From positions 558,001-622,000 of the forward strand of contig NZ_JXTJ01000008.1 of assembly GCF_001509835.1 (NCBI RefSeq): a stretch of 64,000 nt of DNA, written 5' to 3'. The translations under genes were made by a program, and so were the position numbers. Each line of letters begins with the position of its first letter. The stretch's first letter is position 1. This DNA comes from Allobosea sp. WAO. GTDB taxonomy: Bacteria; Pseudomonadota; Alphaproteobacteria; Rhizobiales; Beijerinckiaceae. Positions 35,630-44,264 of this stretch are shown one piece after another. The notes under the pieces are model-generated. The model did no database searches and had not been told where the DNA came from. It worked only from the letters and a program-made list of their open reading frames with translations.

Positions 35630-36973
35630 ATGCAGGGCGCGCACTACGCGGACGAGCGGCTTCCGCGCTACACGAGCTACCCGACCGCCCCGCATTTCAA
35701 CGCCGGGGTCGACGCCGAAACCTATGCCAGCTGGCTGAAGGCGCTGCCGGCGGGAACGACGACCTCGCTCTATCTGCACGTGCCGTTCTGTCGCTCGATG
35801 TGCTGGTATTGCGGCTGCCACACCACGGTCGCGCTGCGCGACGGCCCGATCGTCGACTATCTCGCCGTGCTGCGCAGCGAGATTGCGCTGGTCGCAGCGC
35901 AGCGTTCGGCGCCGCTCGACATCCGTCACATCCATTTCGGCGGCGGCACGCCGACGATCATCGAGCCTGAGGAGTTCGTCGGGCTCGTCGCGCTGCTGCG
36001 CGAGCATTATGCCGTGCACCCTCAGGCCGAGATCGCCGTCGAGATCGATCCGCGCCGGCTCGGGGCTGGCATGACGGCGGCGCTCGCCGCGGCGGGCGTC
36101 AACCGTGCCAGCCTCGGCGTGCAGAGCTTCGATCCGGCCGTGCAGAAGGCGATCAACCGCATCCAGGGCGTCGAGCAGACGGCGAGTGTCGTTACGGGTC
36201 TGCGTCGCGCCGGCATCGAGGAGGTCAGCTTCGATCTGATCTACGGGCTGCCGAAGCAGACGCTGCAGTCCTGCCGCGACACCGTCGAGCAATGCCTCGC
36301 CATGCGGCCGGACCGGTTCTCGATCTTTGGCTATGCCCATGTCCCGGAGTTCAAGAAGCATCAGCGCCGTATCGCGGTCGAAGACCTGCCGGATGGCCAG
36401 GCGCGGCATGAGCAGGCCGAGGCGATGGCGCAGCAGCTCGTCGCCGCCGGCTATGTCCGCATCGGCCTCGACCACTTCGCCCGCCCGACCGATGCGATGG
36501 CGCAGGCTCTGGCGCAGGGCCGGCTGCATCGCAATTTCCAGGGCTACACCACCGATCGCTGCGAGGCGCTGATCGGCTTCGGCGCCTCGGCGATCGGGCG
36601 CCTGCCGCAGGGCTTCGTCCAGAACGAGGTGGTGATCGGGCGCTATGCCGAGCGCGTCGCCGACGGCACGCTGCCGACCGGCAAGGGCTATCGGCTGACC
36701 GCCGAGGACCGACTGCGGGCGGCGTTGATCGAGCGGGTGATGTGCGACCTCGCAGTCGATATCGACGCGGTTTGCGATCGGCACCCGGTCGACCGTGGTG
36801 TCCTGGCTCCGTCGCTCGCCAAGCTCGAGGACCTGTCGCGCGATGGCCTGATCCGCTTCGATGGCAGCCATGTGCTGTTGCCCGAGGACGCGCGCCTGTT
36901 CGTGCGCAAGGTCGCCTCGGCCTTCGACGCGCATCTCGACCAATCGCAGCGCCAGTTCAGCCGCGCGGTCTGA
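35630..36973 (+). CDS. hemN: Oxygen-independent coproporphyrinogen III oxidase
   Basis: 447-aa radical-SAM enzyme that decarboxylates coproporphyrinogen III to protoporphyrinogen IX without O2, allowing haem synthesis under anoxia. The cluster motif CRSMCWYCGC gives C54, C58 and C61 for the 4Fe-4S cluster, with the extra C63 typical of true HemN rather than HemW. An N-terminal RLPRYTSYPTAPHF and a GGGTP motif are also typical. An FNR/FixK-type box lies upstream, fitting induction at low oxygen with the denitrification genes. Confidence 0.95.
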   Translation: MQGAHYADERLPRYTSYPTAPHFNAGVDAETYASWLKALPAGTTTSLYLHVPFCRSMCWYCGCHTTVALRDGPIVDYLAVLRSEIALVAAQRSAPLDIRHIHFGGGTPTIIEPEEFVGLVALLREHYAVHPQAEIAVEIDPRRLGAGMTAALAAAGVNRASLGVQSFDPAVQKAINRIQGVEQTASVVTGLRRAGIEEVSFDLIYGLPKQTLQSCRDTVEQCLAMRPDRFSIFGYAHVPEFKKHQRRIAVEDLPDGQARHEQAEAMAQQLVAAGYVRIGLDHFARPTDAMAQALAQGRLHRNFQGYTTDRCEALIGFGASAIGRLPQGFVQNEVVIGRYAERVADGTLPTGKGYRLTAEDRLRAALIERVMCDLAVDIDAVCDRHPVDRGVLAPSLAKLEDLSRDGLIRFDGSHVLLPEDARLFVRKVASAFDAHLDQSQRQFSRAV

Positions 36974-37010
36974 GCTGCCGGGAGCATGCTGCGCTTGCTC
37001 GGAACCACTT

Positions 37011-37053
37011 CGTCATCCCGGAGCGCCGCCGCTTCGCGGCAGCCGGGATGACG
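37011..37053. terminator. Palindromic repeat acting as convergent terminator
   Basis: CGTCATCCCGG and CCGGGATGACG form an 11-bp perfect outer stem, with a nested GCCGC/GCGGC hairpin inside. It lies between convergent hemN and ubiX. CGTCATCCCGG-type palindromes are a recurrent intergenic repeat in rhizobial genomes. Confidence 0.6.
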
Positions 37054-37078
37054 GGGCGTTCCGCACGGAGCGGAAAAG

Positions 37079-37729
37079 CTATTCGCCAGCTGTGGCGGGC
37101 ATTTCTCCCTGCCAGGCGAGGGGCGCGATCTGGTCGAGCCCGAGGCCGAGCAGGCCGATGGCGCGCAGGGCGATCTGGTCGATGATCGCGGCGATGTCAG
37201 GCGGCCGCAGATAGAAGGCCGGGACCGGCGGCGCGACGATGGCGCCATATTCGGTGACCTGCGCCATGGCGCGCAGATGGCCGAGATGCAGCGGGCTCTC
37301 CCTTGCGATCAGGACCAGGCGGCGGCGCTCCTTGAGCTGCACATCGGCGGCGCGCACCAGCAAATTGCCGAGCTGGCCATAGGCGATGGCGCAGAGCGTA
37401 TGCATCGAGCAGGGCGCGACGATCATCCCCGCCACCGGGAAGGAGCCGCTCGCGATCGAGGCGCCGATATCGCAATGGTCGTGATGGACGTTCGCGCGCG
37501 CGAGCGCCCGTGCCAGGGCGTCGGGACCGACCTCGGCGGCGAGCGTCCGCTCGGCCGCGCGCGAGACCACGAGATGGGTCTCGACCCGGCCGGAGGCCGC
37601 GAGCCGCTCGAGCACGCGCAGCCCGATCGCCGCGCCGGATGCGCCGCTCAGCCCGACGATGACGCGCAGCGGGCGGCTCGATACGGTGGGGGCCGTCGGC
37701 AAGGCGGCGGCGGGTGGAAGCTGATTCAT
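37079..37729 (-). CDS. ubiX: UbiX-family flavin prenyltransferase
   Basis: 216-aa cytoplasmic enzyme that prenylates FMN to make the prFMN cofactor for UbiD. Motifs: VIVGLSGASGAAIG at the flavin site, then MIVAPCSMHTL and the late LVLIARESPLHLGHL block. The ATG overlaps the ubiD stop by four bases, so the pair is translationally coupled. Lying next to ubiT-ubiU-ubiV suggests use in ubiquinone synthesis, though UbiX/UbiD pairs can also act on aromatic acids. Confidence 0.9.
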   Translation of the reverse strand: MNQLPPAAALPTAPTVSSRPLRVIVGLSGASGAAIGLRVLERLAASGRVETHLVVSRAAERTLAAEVGPDALARALARANVHHDHCDIGASIASGSFPVAGMIVAPCSMHTLCAIAYGQLGNLLVRAADVQLKERRRLVLIARESPLHLGHLRAMAQVTEYGAIVAPPVPAFYLRPPDIAAIIDQIALRAIGLLGLGLDQIAPLAWQGEMPATAGE

Positions 37730-39273
37730 GGTGCGGCTCCGGGAGGAGTTGCGAGGCCGAACGAGGGCCAGAGCGCGTCGATGCGGGCGCTGACCTCAGG
37801 ATCCATCGCCATCGGGGCGCCCCATTCGCGCTCGGTCTCGGGCGGTAGCTTGTTGGTGGCGTCGATGCCGAGCTTGCCGCCGAGGCCGGGCTTGGGAGAG
37901 GCGAAGTCGAGATAGTCGATCGGCGTGTCGGCGATCGTCACGAGGTCGCGGCTGGCGTCCGAGCGGGTCGCGACCGCCCACATCACCTCAGCCCAGTCGC
38001 GCGGGTTGATGTCGGCGTCGACCATGATGATCAGTTTGGTGTAGCTGAACTGCGGCAGCATCGACCACAGGCCGAGCATCAGCCGGCGCGCCTGGCCGGG
38101 ATAGCGCTTGGCCATGGCGACGACCGCGATCCGGTAGGAGCAGGCCTCCGGCGGCAGCCAGAAATCGACCACCTCCGGGAACTGGCGCTGCAGCAAAGGC
38201 AGAAACAGTGTGTTCAGCGCCTCGCCGATGCGCGAGGGCTCGTCGGGCGCGCGTCCGGTGAAGGTCGAGAGATAGAGCGGCGCCCGGCGCATCGTCACCG
38301 CCGTGACTCGCATCACCGGGAAGGGCTCGACCGCATTGTAGTAGCCGGTATGGTCGCCGAACGGGCCTTCCGGGGCGGTTTCGTCGGGCGAGACCAGCCC
38401 CTCGATGACGATCTCGGCTGCAGCCGGCACCGCGAGCGGCACGCTGACGCAATTCGTCAGCGCCGGCCGCTCGCCGCGCAGCAGGCCGGAGAAGCGCATT
38501 TCGGAGACCGTCTCCGGCAGCGGCAGCACGGCCGAGAGGATCGTCGCCGGGTCGGCGCCGATCACCACCGCGACCGGCATGTCGCGACCGAGCTTTCGCC
38601 ATTGCGCATGATGGCGGGCGCCGCCGCGATGGGCGAGCCAGCGCAGGATGGCGCGGTCCTTGCCCAGCACCTGCATGCGATAGACCCCGAGATTGCACTC
38701 GTCCTCGGGCGTGGGCTCGGGGGGCGCGGTGATGACCAGCGGCCAGGTGATCAGCGGCGCGGGCTCCCCTGGCCAGCAGGTCTGGACGGGCAGCGCCGTC
38801 AGGTCGATGTCGTAGCCGCGAAACACCTGCTCCTGCACGGGCGCCCGGTTCTCGCCGCGCGGGCGCATGGAAAGTGCCGCGCGCGCCAGCGGCAGCGCCT
38901 TCCAGGCTTCGGCGAGGCCCCGGGGCGGGCGCGGCTCGCGCAGTTCGGCGAGGGTTCGCCCGAGGGCAGGCAACTGCCCGGGCGTGCGGCCGAGCCCCCA
39001 GGCGACGCGCTCGACCGTGCCGAACAGATTGGTCAACAGCGGGATCGGCGAAACCGTGCCGTCCGGCCGTACCGGGCGCTCGAACAGCAGCGCCGGTCCT
39101 TCCTGCGCGATGACGCGGCGATGGATCTCGGTGATCTCGTGCACGACGCTGACCGGCTCGGCGATCCGCCGCAGCTGACCGGCATCGTCGAGATGGGCGA
39201 GGAAGGCGCTGAGGTCGCGAAAGCGCGGCAGTTCACGGATGGGCAAGGGCAGGGGCTCCGGTTGCCGCACCAT
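37726..39273 (-). CDS. ubiD: UbiD-family decarboxylase
   Basis: About 515 aa, close to E. coli UbiD. Expected to decarboxylate 3-octaprenyl-4-hydroxybenzoate-type intermediates with prFMN. Visible family blocks: FRDLSAFLAHLDDAGQLRRI, LRWLAHRGGARHH near the prFMN contacts, and EGPFGDHTGYYN with the catalytic acid region. Starts: two ATGs (39283-39285 and 39271-39273) and a GTG right after; I use 39273, and the choice is uncertain. Divergent from ubiT across an 84-bp region with a shared FixK-type box. Confidence 0.87.
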   Translation of the reverse strand: MVRQPEPLPLPIRELPRFRDLSAFLAHLDDAGQLRRIAEPVSVVHEITEIHRRVIAQEGPALLFERPVRPDGTVSPIPLLTNLFGTVERVAWGLGRTPGQLPALGRTLAELREPRPPRGLAEAWKALPLARAALSMRPRGENRAPVQEQVFRGYDIDLTALPVQTCWPGEPAPLITWPLVITAPPEPTPEDECNLGVYRMQVLGKDRAILRWLAHRGGARHHAQWRKLGRDMPVAVVIGADPATILSAVLPLPETVSEMRFSGLLRGERPALTNCVSVPLAVPAAAEIVIEGLVSPDETAPEGPFGDHTGYYNAVEPFPVMRVTAVTMRRAPLYLSTFTGRAPDEPSRIGEALNTLFLPLLQRQFPEVVDFWLPPEACSYRIAVVAMAKRYPGQARRLMLGLWSMLPQFSYTKLIIMVDADINPRDWAEVMWAVATRSDASRDLVTIADTPIDYLDFASPKPGLGGKLGIDATNKLPPETEREWGAPMAMDPEVSARIDALWPSFGLATPPGAAP

Positions 39274-39297
39274 GCTCCCGCGCATTCCTCCTCGTCT

Positions 39298-39311
39298 TTG
39301 CGGTGGCGCAA
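39298..39311. promoter_or_regulatory. FNR/FixK-type box between ubiD and ubiT
   Basis: TTGCGGTGGCGCAA, a symmetric TTGC-N6-GCAA. It lies 24 bp from the ubiD start and 46 bp from the ubiT start and could serve both directions. Confidence 0.65.
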
Positions 39312-39357
39312 CGACCTGACGGGTCTTTGCGGCGATTTTGCGGGCAGGAGGAGATCG

Positions 39358-39921
39358 ATGCCGAACAGCGCGACGCCGAATGCAGCACCACCTGGACCTC
39401 TGGTCCTGCCGCCCTGGCTCACCCACGCCATGGCACCGCTGCCGCTTGGGCCGCTGCAGCCGCTGCTGGCCTTGACGCTGTCGCGCATCGGTCGCCTCCA
39501 CCCCGATCTCTACGGCCGCCTCGGCGAGCACGCCGAGAAGCGCTTCGGCATCGAGCCGACGGATCTGCCCTTCGCCTTCGTGCTGGAGCCGCGGCCGGAA
39601 CGCCCGCAGGCGCGTGCCGTCCGCCGGCTGCCGGCGGGACTCGACGTGCGGATTCGCGGCCCGCTATCCGGGCTGATCGGCATGGCCGAGGGCCGGCTCG
39701 ACGGCGATGCGCTGTTCTTCTCGCGGACCCTGTCGATCGAGGGCGACATGGAGGCGACGCTCGCTCTGCGCAACGCGCTCGACGACGCCCGGCTCGATTT
39801 CGGCACGCTCCTGCTCGGCTGCCTCGGTCCGCTCGGGACCCGCGCCGCCGCGTTCCTGCGCCGGCAGACCGGACAGGCCCGGCCTGCGCAGGCCGCACCC
39901 GGAGGCTCGTCTTGGAACTGA
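39358..39921 (+). CDS. ubiT: UbiT-like SCP2-domain lipid-binding protein for anaerobic ubiquinone synthesis
   Basis: 187 aa. An SCP2 sterol-carrier fold is suggested by FAFVLEPRPERPQARAV, then LDVRIRGPLSGLIGMAEGRL and a GALFFSRTLSIEGD-like strand-turn-strand. UbiT binds prenylated quinone precursors and is required for O2-independent ubiquinone formation. Identification rests on this domain plus its position directly before ubiU and ubiV. The ATG at 39358 follows AGGAGGAG; the frame upstream of it has no matching features. Its 3' end overlaps ubiU by 10 bp. Confidence 0.87.
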   Translation: MPNSATPNAAPPGPLVLPPWLTHAMAPLPLGPLQPLLALTLSRIGRLHPDLYGRLGEHAEKRFGIEPTDLPFAFVLEPRPERPQARAVRRLPAGLDVRIRGPLSGLIGMAEGRLDGDALFFSRTLSIEGDMEATLALRNALDDARLDFGTLLLGCLGPLGTRAAAFLRRQTGQARPAQAAPGGSSWN

Positions 39922-40889
39922 TCTGCCCCGCCGGCACGCCGGCGAGCCTCGAGGCTGCCGTGGAGGCCGGCGCCGATGCGGTCTATTGCGGCTTCCGCGA
40001 CGAGACCAACGCCCGCAACTTCCCCGGCCTGAATTTTTCGCGGGACGAATTGCGAAGGGGCATCGCCTTCGCGCATCGCCATGGCGTCAAGGTGCTGGTC
40101 GCGATCAACACTTTCGCGCGCGCCGGGGCCTTCCAGCTCTGGCAGTCCGCGATCGACGATGCCGTTGCCGCCGGCGCGGATGCCCTGATCCTCGCCGATC
40201 TCGCGACGCTCGCCTATGCCGCGCGCCGCCATCCCGGCCAGCGCCTGCATGTCTCGGTGCAGGCGGCCGCGGCCAATCCCGACGCGATCCGCTTCTACGT
40301 CGAGCGCTTCGGGGCGCAACGCGTGGTCCTGCCGCGCGTGCTCGGCGTGATGGAGATCGCCTCGATCGTACGTGAGACCGCTTGCGAAACCGAGGTCTTC
40401 GTCTTCGGCGGCCTTTGCGTAATGGAGGAGGGGCGCTGCTCGCTCTCCTCCTACGCCACCGGAAAATCCCCGAACATGCAGGGTGTCTGCTCGCCGGCTG
40501 GCGATGTCGCCTATGCGCAGCAGGGTGGACGCATCGTCTCCAAGCTCGGCGGCTTCACCATCAACGCCTTCGAGAAGGACGAGCCTGCCGGCTACCCGAC
40601 CCTGTGCAAGGGCCGCTTCGTCACGCCGAAGAGCACCGGCTACATCTTCGAGGAACCGGTCAGCCTCGACGCCGGCGTGCTGCTGCCGGCACTGCGCGAT
40701 GCCGGCGTGACGGCGTTCAAGATCGAGGGCCGCCAGCGCGGGCGGGCCTATATCGCCGGGGTCGTCCGCTCCTTCCGCGACATTCTCGCGGCCCTCGATC
40801 AGGGCCGCAGCGCGCCGGTGACGGGGCTCGCCGCCATGTCGGAAGGTCAGGCCAACACGGTCGGCGCCTATCGCAAGGCCTGGCGCTAG
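39912..40889 (+). CDS. ubiU: UbiU, O2-independent ubiquinone hydroxylation protein (U32 family)
   Basis: 325 aa. It begins with a TTG codon (GGAGG six bases upstream), giving MELICPAGTPASLEAAV, the expected UbiU start. Cysteines at 169, 176, 193 and 232 (GGLCVMEEGRC, GVCSP, LCKGRF) fall at the same residue numbers as the four 4Fe-4S ligands of E. coli UbiU. UbiU works with UbiV, using prephenate as oxygen donor in place of O2. Overlap with ubiT implies co-translation. Confidence 0.93.
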   Translation: MELICPAGTPASLEAAVEAGADAVYCGFRDETNARNFPGLNFSRDELRRGIAFAHRHGVKVLVAINTFARAGAFQLWQSAIDDAVAAGADALILADLATLAYAARRHPGQRLHVSVQAAAANPDAIRFYVERFGAQRVVLPRVLGVMEIASIVRETACETEVFVFGGLCVMEEGRCSLSSYATGKSPNMQGVCSPAGDVAYAQQGGRIVSKLGGFTINAFEKDEPAGYPTLCKGRFVTPKSTGYIFEEPVSLDAGVLLPALRDAGVTAFKIEGRQRGRAYIAGVVRSFRDILAALDQGRSAPVTGLAAMSEGQANTVGAYRKAWR

Positions 40890-40890
40890 A

Positions 40891-40938
40891 GCATCCGACC
40901 GAAAAGTGGAACGCACTTTTCGGGAAAATCGGATGCTT
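40891..40938. repeat. Intergenic palindromic repeat (copy 2)
   Basis: GCATCCGACCGAAAAGTG pairs with CACTTTTCGG...TCGGATGC, a long hairpin between ubiU and ubiV. It may attenuate or stabilise the transcript. Related to the element at 26471-26519. Confidence 0.55.
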
Positions 40939-40979
40939 CGACAAAGAGATAGCCCCTTGGCATATCAAGGAAACTGCCG

Positions 40980-41876
40980 ATGCAACTGACCCTCGGCCCC
41001 GTGCTCTACCACTGGTCACCGGAGCGCTGGCGCGACTTCTATTATCGCATCGCCGACGAGGCGCCGGTCGAGACGGTGGTCGTCGGCGAGGTCGTCTGCT
41101 CCAAGCGCGCGCCGTTCAAGCAGGATCTTCTCCCCGATGTAATCGAGCGGCTCGAGGCGGCCGGCAAGCAGGTTCTGCCGGCCTCGCTGATCCTGGTCTC
41201 GCTGCCGCGCGAGCGCCGCCAGAGCCGTGAGCTGATGCAGGCCGAGGACGCTATGGTCGAGATCAACGACCTGACCTGCCTCGCCTCGCTGAACGGCCAG
41301 CCCTTCGCCGTCGGCCCCTTCGTCAATGTCTATAATGAAGGCGCCGCGAGCTTCCTGGCGGAGTGCGGCGCGAGCCGTATCTGCCTGCCGCCGGAGCTGC
41401 CGCTGCCGGCCATCGCGACGATCGCCGCCGCCCTGCCACAGCTGGCGATCGAGGTCTTCGCCTTCGGCAAGGTGCCGCTGGCGATCTCGGCACGCTGCTA
41501 CCATGCCCGCGCCCATAAGCTGACCAAGGATAATTGCCGCTTCGTGTGCGAGGTCGATCCCGACGGGATGCCGGTCAAGACGCTGGACGGCGCCGGCTTC
41601 CTCTCGGTGAACGGCGTGCAGACGCTCTCGCATGGCTGCGCCAGCCTGCTGCGCGACATCCCGGCATTGCGCGAGGCCGGCGTCGCCTCGCTGCGGCTTT
41701 CGCCGCAGGGCTGCGACATGGTCGCGGTCGCCAGGTTGTTTCGCGATGTCGCCGATGGGCGCCTCGATGCCGGGGAGGGCGAGCAGCGGCTCGGCGAGCT
41801 CTATTCCGAGGTGCCGTTCGCCAACGGCTTCCTGCATGCGGTTCCCGGGCATCTTCGGGTCGGGACGGGCGTCTGA
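40980..41876 (+). CDS. ubiV: UbiV, O2-independent ubiquinone hydroxylation protein (U32 family)
   Basis: 298 aa. Four conserved cysteines: C40 (GEVVCSKR) and C173, C186, C190 (RCYHARAHKL, then NCRFVCEVDP). The 13- and 4-residue spacings equal those of the 4Fe-4S ligands in E. coli UbiV. It forms the UbiUV heterodimer. AAGGA precedes the ATG. It is separated from ubiU by a palindromic repeat of about 50 bp. Confidence 0.93.
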   Translation: MQLTLGPVLYHWSPERWRDFYYRIADEAPVETVVVGEVVCSKRAPFKQDLLPDVIERLEAAGKQVLPASLILVSLPRERRQSRELMQAEDAMVEINDLTCLASLNGQPFAVGPFVNVYNEGAASFLAECGASRICLPPELPLPAIATIAAALPQLAIEVFAFGKVPLAISARCYHARAHKLTKDNCRFVCEVDPDGMPVKTLDGAGFLSVNGVQTLSHGCASLLRDIPALREAGVASLRLSPQGCDMVAVARLFRDVADGRLDAGEGEQRLGELYSEVPFANGFLHAVPGHLRVGTGV

Positions 41877-41908
41877 ATCGCTGGCGGGCGCGGAAAAAGG
41901 AGGCGGGC

Positions 41909-42280
41909 ATGAACGGCGGCCAAGGCGGAGTAGCGCGTCCCGGCTTCGAGCCGGCCAGCCGAACGACGCCGGCGAGCGAGCTGATCGGCCGCCTGCGCCG
42001 GGTGCTGCGGCCGGAGGACCTCGACTGCGCCTGCCGCGAGCGGCTCGACGGCGCGCTCGAGCGCTTCGACCAGCTCGAACGCCGGCGCGAATCCCGCCGG
42101 CAGTTTGCCAAGGCGCGCGATCACAAGGAGCGGATCGCCGCGCTGCTCGGCTTCCTGTCCGATCTCGACTCGCTGACCGAGGCGGAGAGCGACCGCAGCG
42201 TCTTCGAGGAGATGGCTCTGCTCTTCGCAGAGATCGGTCGCAGCGCCCAGGCAGGCGCGGCGGCGCTGCGCGAGCTTTAG
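41909..42280 (+). CDS. Small hypothetical protein linked to ubiTUV
   Basis: 123 aa from the ATG at 41909 (AAAAAGGAGG upstream). Basic, helical, with a coiled-coil-like core (RLDGALERFDQLERRRESRR) and an acidic tail (LTEAESDRSVFEEMALLF). No metal motif apart from a CAC pair. It starts 32 bp after ubiV, so an operon role in anaerobic quinone synthesis is possible but unproven. Confidence 0.55.
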   Translation: MNGGQGGVARPGFEPASRTTPASELIGRLRRVLRPEDLDCACRERLDGALERFDQLERRRESRRQFAKARDHKERIAALLGFLSDLDSLTEAESDRSVFEEMALLFAEIGRSAQAGAAALREL

Positions 42281-42399
42281 ATCGCGCTTCAGGTTTCTGG
42301 CCCAAGCGATTCCACAAATGATGAATTCCCGCTCCTTGCGCGGAATTTGGGCGCGTATGCGCTGTTCCCGATCAGGCCGGGCCGCAATCCGTTCCATCT

Positions 42400-42413
42400 T
42401 TGACTTTTCGCAA
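42400..42413. promoter_or_regulatory. FNR/FixK-type box upstream of pseudoazurin
   Basis: TTGACTTTTCGCAA (TTGA-N6-GCAA), inside the wider palindrome CTTTG...CAAAG. It ends 77 bp before the ATG. Confidence 0.65.
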
Positions 42414-42490
42414 AGTCGCGTGCGCTGCCGCAGTTAATGTTGCGGTGCAGCGAGGGGCTGACGAACCCGCTGCGCTGAAGGAGAGAGAAG

Positions 42491-42919
42491 ATGTTCAAGA
42501 TGATTCTGGCCGGCGCGTTGATGACCCTGGCTGCCGCCGGCGCGAATGCGGCGGAAGTCGAGGTCAAGATGCTCAACAAGGGCGCTGCCGGGGCCATGGT
42601 GTTCGAGCCGGCGCTGATCAAGATCGCGCCCGGCGACACGGTGAAATTCCTGCCGACCGACAAGAGCCACAATGCCGAGAGTATCCCCGAGATGATGCCG
42701 GCTGGCGCCACGCCCTTCATCGGCAAGCTGAACGAGCAGGTCGACATCACCTTCAAGGAGCCCGGCGTCTACGGCATCAAGTGCAAGCCGCATTACAGCA
42801 TGGGCATGGTCGCGCTGGTCGTCGTCGGCGAGCCGACCAATCTGGAGCCGGCCGCGGCGGCCAAGCATCCCGGCAAGGCCAAGACGGTCTTCGCCGATCT
42901 GGTGGCCAAGGCGAAGTGA
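42491..42919 (+). CDS. Pseudoazurin
   Basis: 142-aa precursor of a periplasmic type 1 blue copper protein that passes electrons to copper nitrite reductase. After a 20-residue signal peptide ending ANA-AEV, the copper ligands are H60, C98, H101 and M106 of the precursor. In mature numbering these are H40, C78, H81 and M86, exactly the canonical pseudoazurin positions. It has a FixK-type box upstream and nirK nearby on the other strand. Confidence 0.95.
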   Translation: MFKMILAGALMTLAAAGANAAEVEVKMLNKGAAGAMVFEPALIKIAPGDTVKFLPTDKSHNAESIPEMMPAGATPFIGKLNEQVDITFKEPGVYGIKCKPHYSMGMVALVVVGEPTNLEPAAAAKHPGKAKTVFADLVAKAK

Positions 42920-42967
42920 GCCGGCCGCGCGAATGCGCTGCCGTCCATCATCGAACGCGTGAACAGA

Positions 42968-42991
42968 AGGCGCGGCTGGCCGGCCGCGCCT
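42968..42991 (+). terminator. Hairpin between pseudoazurin and nnrS
   Basis: AGGCGCGGC/GCCGCGCCT, a 9-bp stem with a 6-base loop and no U tract; possible partial terminator. Confidence 0.4.
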
Positions 42992-43012
42992 ATTGCCGTC
43001 GGGAGAACCATC

Positions 43013-44218
43013 ATGGCGCCCATTCCGCGACTGCGCTCCTATGAGGGGCCGGCTCTGCTCTCTTATGGTTTCCGGCCGTTTTTTCTGCTCGCGGCCTTGC
43101 AGGCCGGTCTGACGATCCTGGTCTGGCTGCCTTTCGTCACCGGACATCTCGCCATTCCGACGGCCTTCGGGCCGATCGACTGGCACATCCATGAAATGCT
43201 GTTCGGCTATCAGGCCGCGGCGATCGGTGGCTTCCTCCTGACCGCGATCCCGAACTGGACCGGCCGGCTCCCGGTCCAGGGCACGCCGCTGCTCGTCCTC
43301 GTCCTCGCCTGGCTCGCCGGGCGCATCGCCGTCTCGGCCTCGGCCTTTATCGGCTGGCGCCTCGCCATGGCGGTCGATGCACTCTTCCTGCTGCTGCTGG
43401 CCGCCGCCGCGGCGCGCGAGATTCTGGCCGGCCGCAATTGGCGCAATCTCAAGGTCGTCGTGCTGGTCGGGCTACTGCTCGCCGCCAATCTTTCCTTCCA
43501 TCTCGAAGCCGGGCTAACCGGGGGCGCAGAAATCTCCCGCCGGCTCGCCATCGCGGTCGTGCTGATGCTGGTCGTGCTGATCGCCGGGCGGATCGTGCCG
43601 AGCTTCACGCGCAACTGGCTGGCGCCGCGCGGCGCGGGGCGACTGCCTGTGCCTTTCGCAGGCTTCGATAAGCTGGTGCTCGCCGCCAGCGCCATCGCCC
43701 TGGCGCTCTGGGTCGCGCTGCCGGACGCTTCGGCGAGCGGTTTTGCGCTCGGGCTCGCGGCCTTGCTCAATCTGGCCCGGCTGGCGCGCTGGGCCGGCGA
43801 CCGCTGCTGGCGGAACCCGCTGCTGATCATCCTCCATGTCGGCTATCTATTCGTGCCGGTCGGCTTCGCGCTGACCGCCGCCGCGAGCTTCGGCCTCACC
43901 GGTACCGGCGCCGGTCTTCACGCCTGGACCGCCGGCGCCTTCGGCACGATGACGCTCGCGGTGATGTCGCGGGCCAGCCTTGGCCATACCGGCCGGCCGC
44001 TCGTCGCGACGGCGGCGACCCAGGCCTGCTATGTGCTCGTCGTCATCGGCACGGTCGCGCGGATCTGCTCGGCGCTCGGCCATGGCCCGGCGGCGCTGCT
44101 GCATGTTGCGGCGCTGTCCTGGTCACTGGCATTCCTGGTGTTCGCGCTGGCCTATTGGCAGGTGCTGACCGGCGCCCGGCTCGGCCCGAAGGCGCCGTCC
44201 GTCGCACAGCAGGCGTGA
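43013..44218 (+). CDS. nnrS: NnrS family haem-copper membrane protein
   Basis: 401 aa with about twelve membrane segments. It opens with the NnrS pattern LLSYGFRPFFLLAAL and contains GPIDWHIHEMLFGYQAAAIGGF and VMSRASLGHTGRPL, whose conserved histidines bind haem and copper in this family. NnrS helps cells resist NO and nitrosative stress during denitrification. The ATG at 43013 gives the normal start. It is followed by a perfect bidirectional terminator. Confidence 0.92.
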   Translation: MAPIPRLRSYEGPALLSYGFRPFFLLAALQAGLTILVWLPFVTGHLAIPTAFGPIDWHIHEMLFGYQAAAIGGFLLTAIPNWTGRLPVQGTPLLVLVLAWLAGRIAVSASAFIGWRLAMAVDALFLLLLAAAAAREILAGRNWRNLKVVVLVGLLLAANLSFHLEAGLTGGAEISRRLAIAVVLMLVVLIAGRIVPSFTRNWLAPRGAGRLPVPFAGFDKLVLAASAIALALWVALPDASASGFALGLAALLNLARLARWAGDRCWRNPLLIILHVGYLFVPVGFALTAAASFGLTGTGAGLHAWTAGAFGTMTLAVMSRASLGHTGRPLVATAATQACYVLVVIGTVARICSALGHGPAALLHVAALSWSLAFLVFALAYWQVLTGARLGPKAPSVAQQA

Positions 44219-44230
44219 TCCAGATCCCTG

Positions 44231-44264
44231 CGAATAGCGCGCCGCTCCGGCGGCGCGCTATTCG
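44231..44264. terminator. Bidirectional terminator between nnrS and the Crp/Fnr gene
   Basis: A perfect 15-bp stem (CGAATAGCGCGCCGC and its complement) with a TCCG loop; it overlaps the last codons of the minus-strand regulator. Confidence 0.8.

Noticed and set aside
35564..36943. 459-aa minus-strand frame over hemN
   Set aside because: Antisense to a clear hemN; composition is dominated by Arg, Asp, Gln and His as expected of a shadow.
40957..40972. CCTTG-GCATAT-CAAGG palindrome just before ubiV as another FNR box
   Set aside because: TTG and CAA are six bases apart, not eight, and it overlaps the ribosome-binding region, so it does not fit the FNR/FixK geometry.
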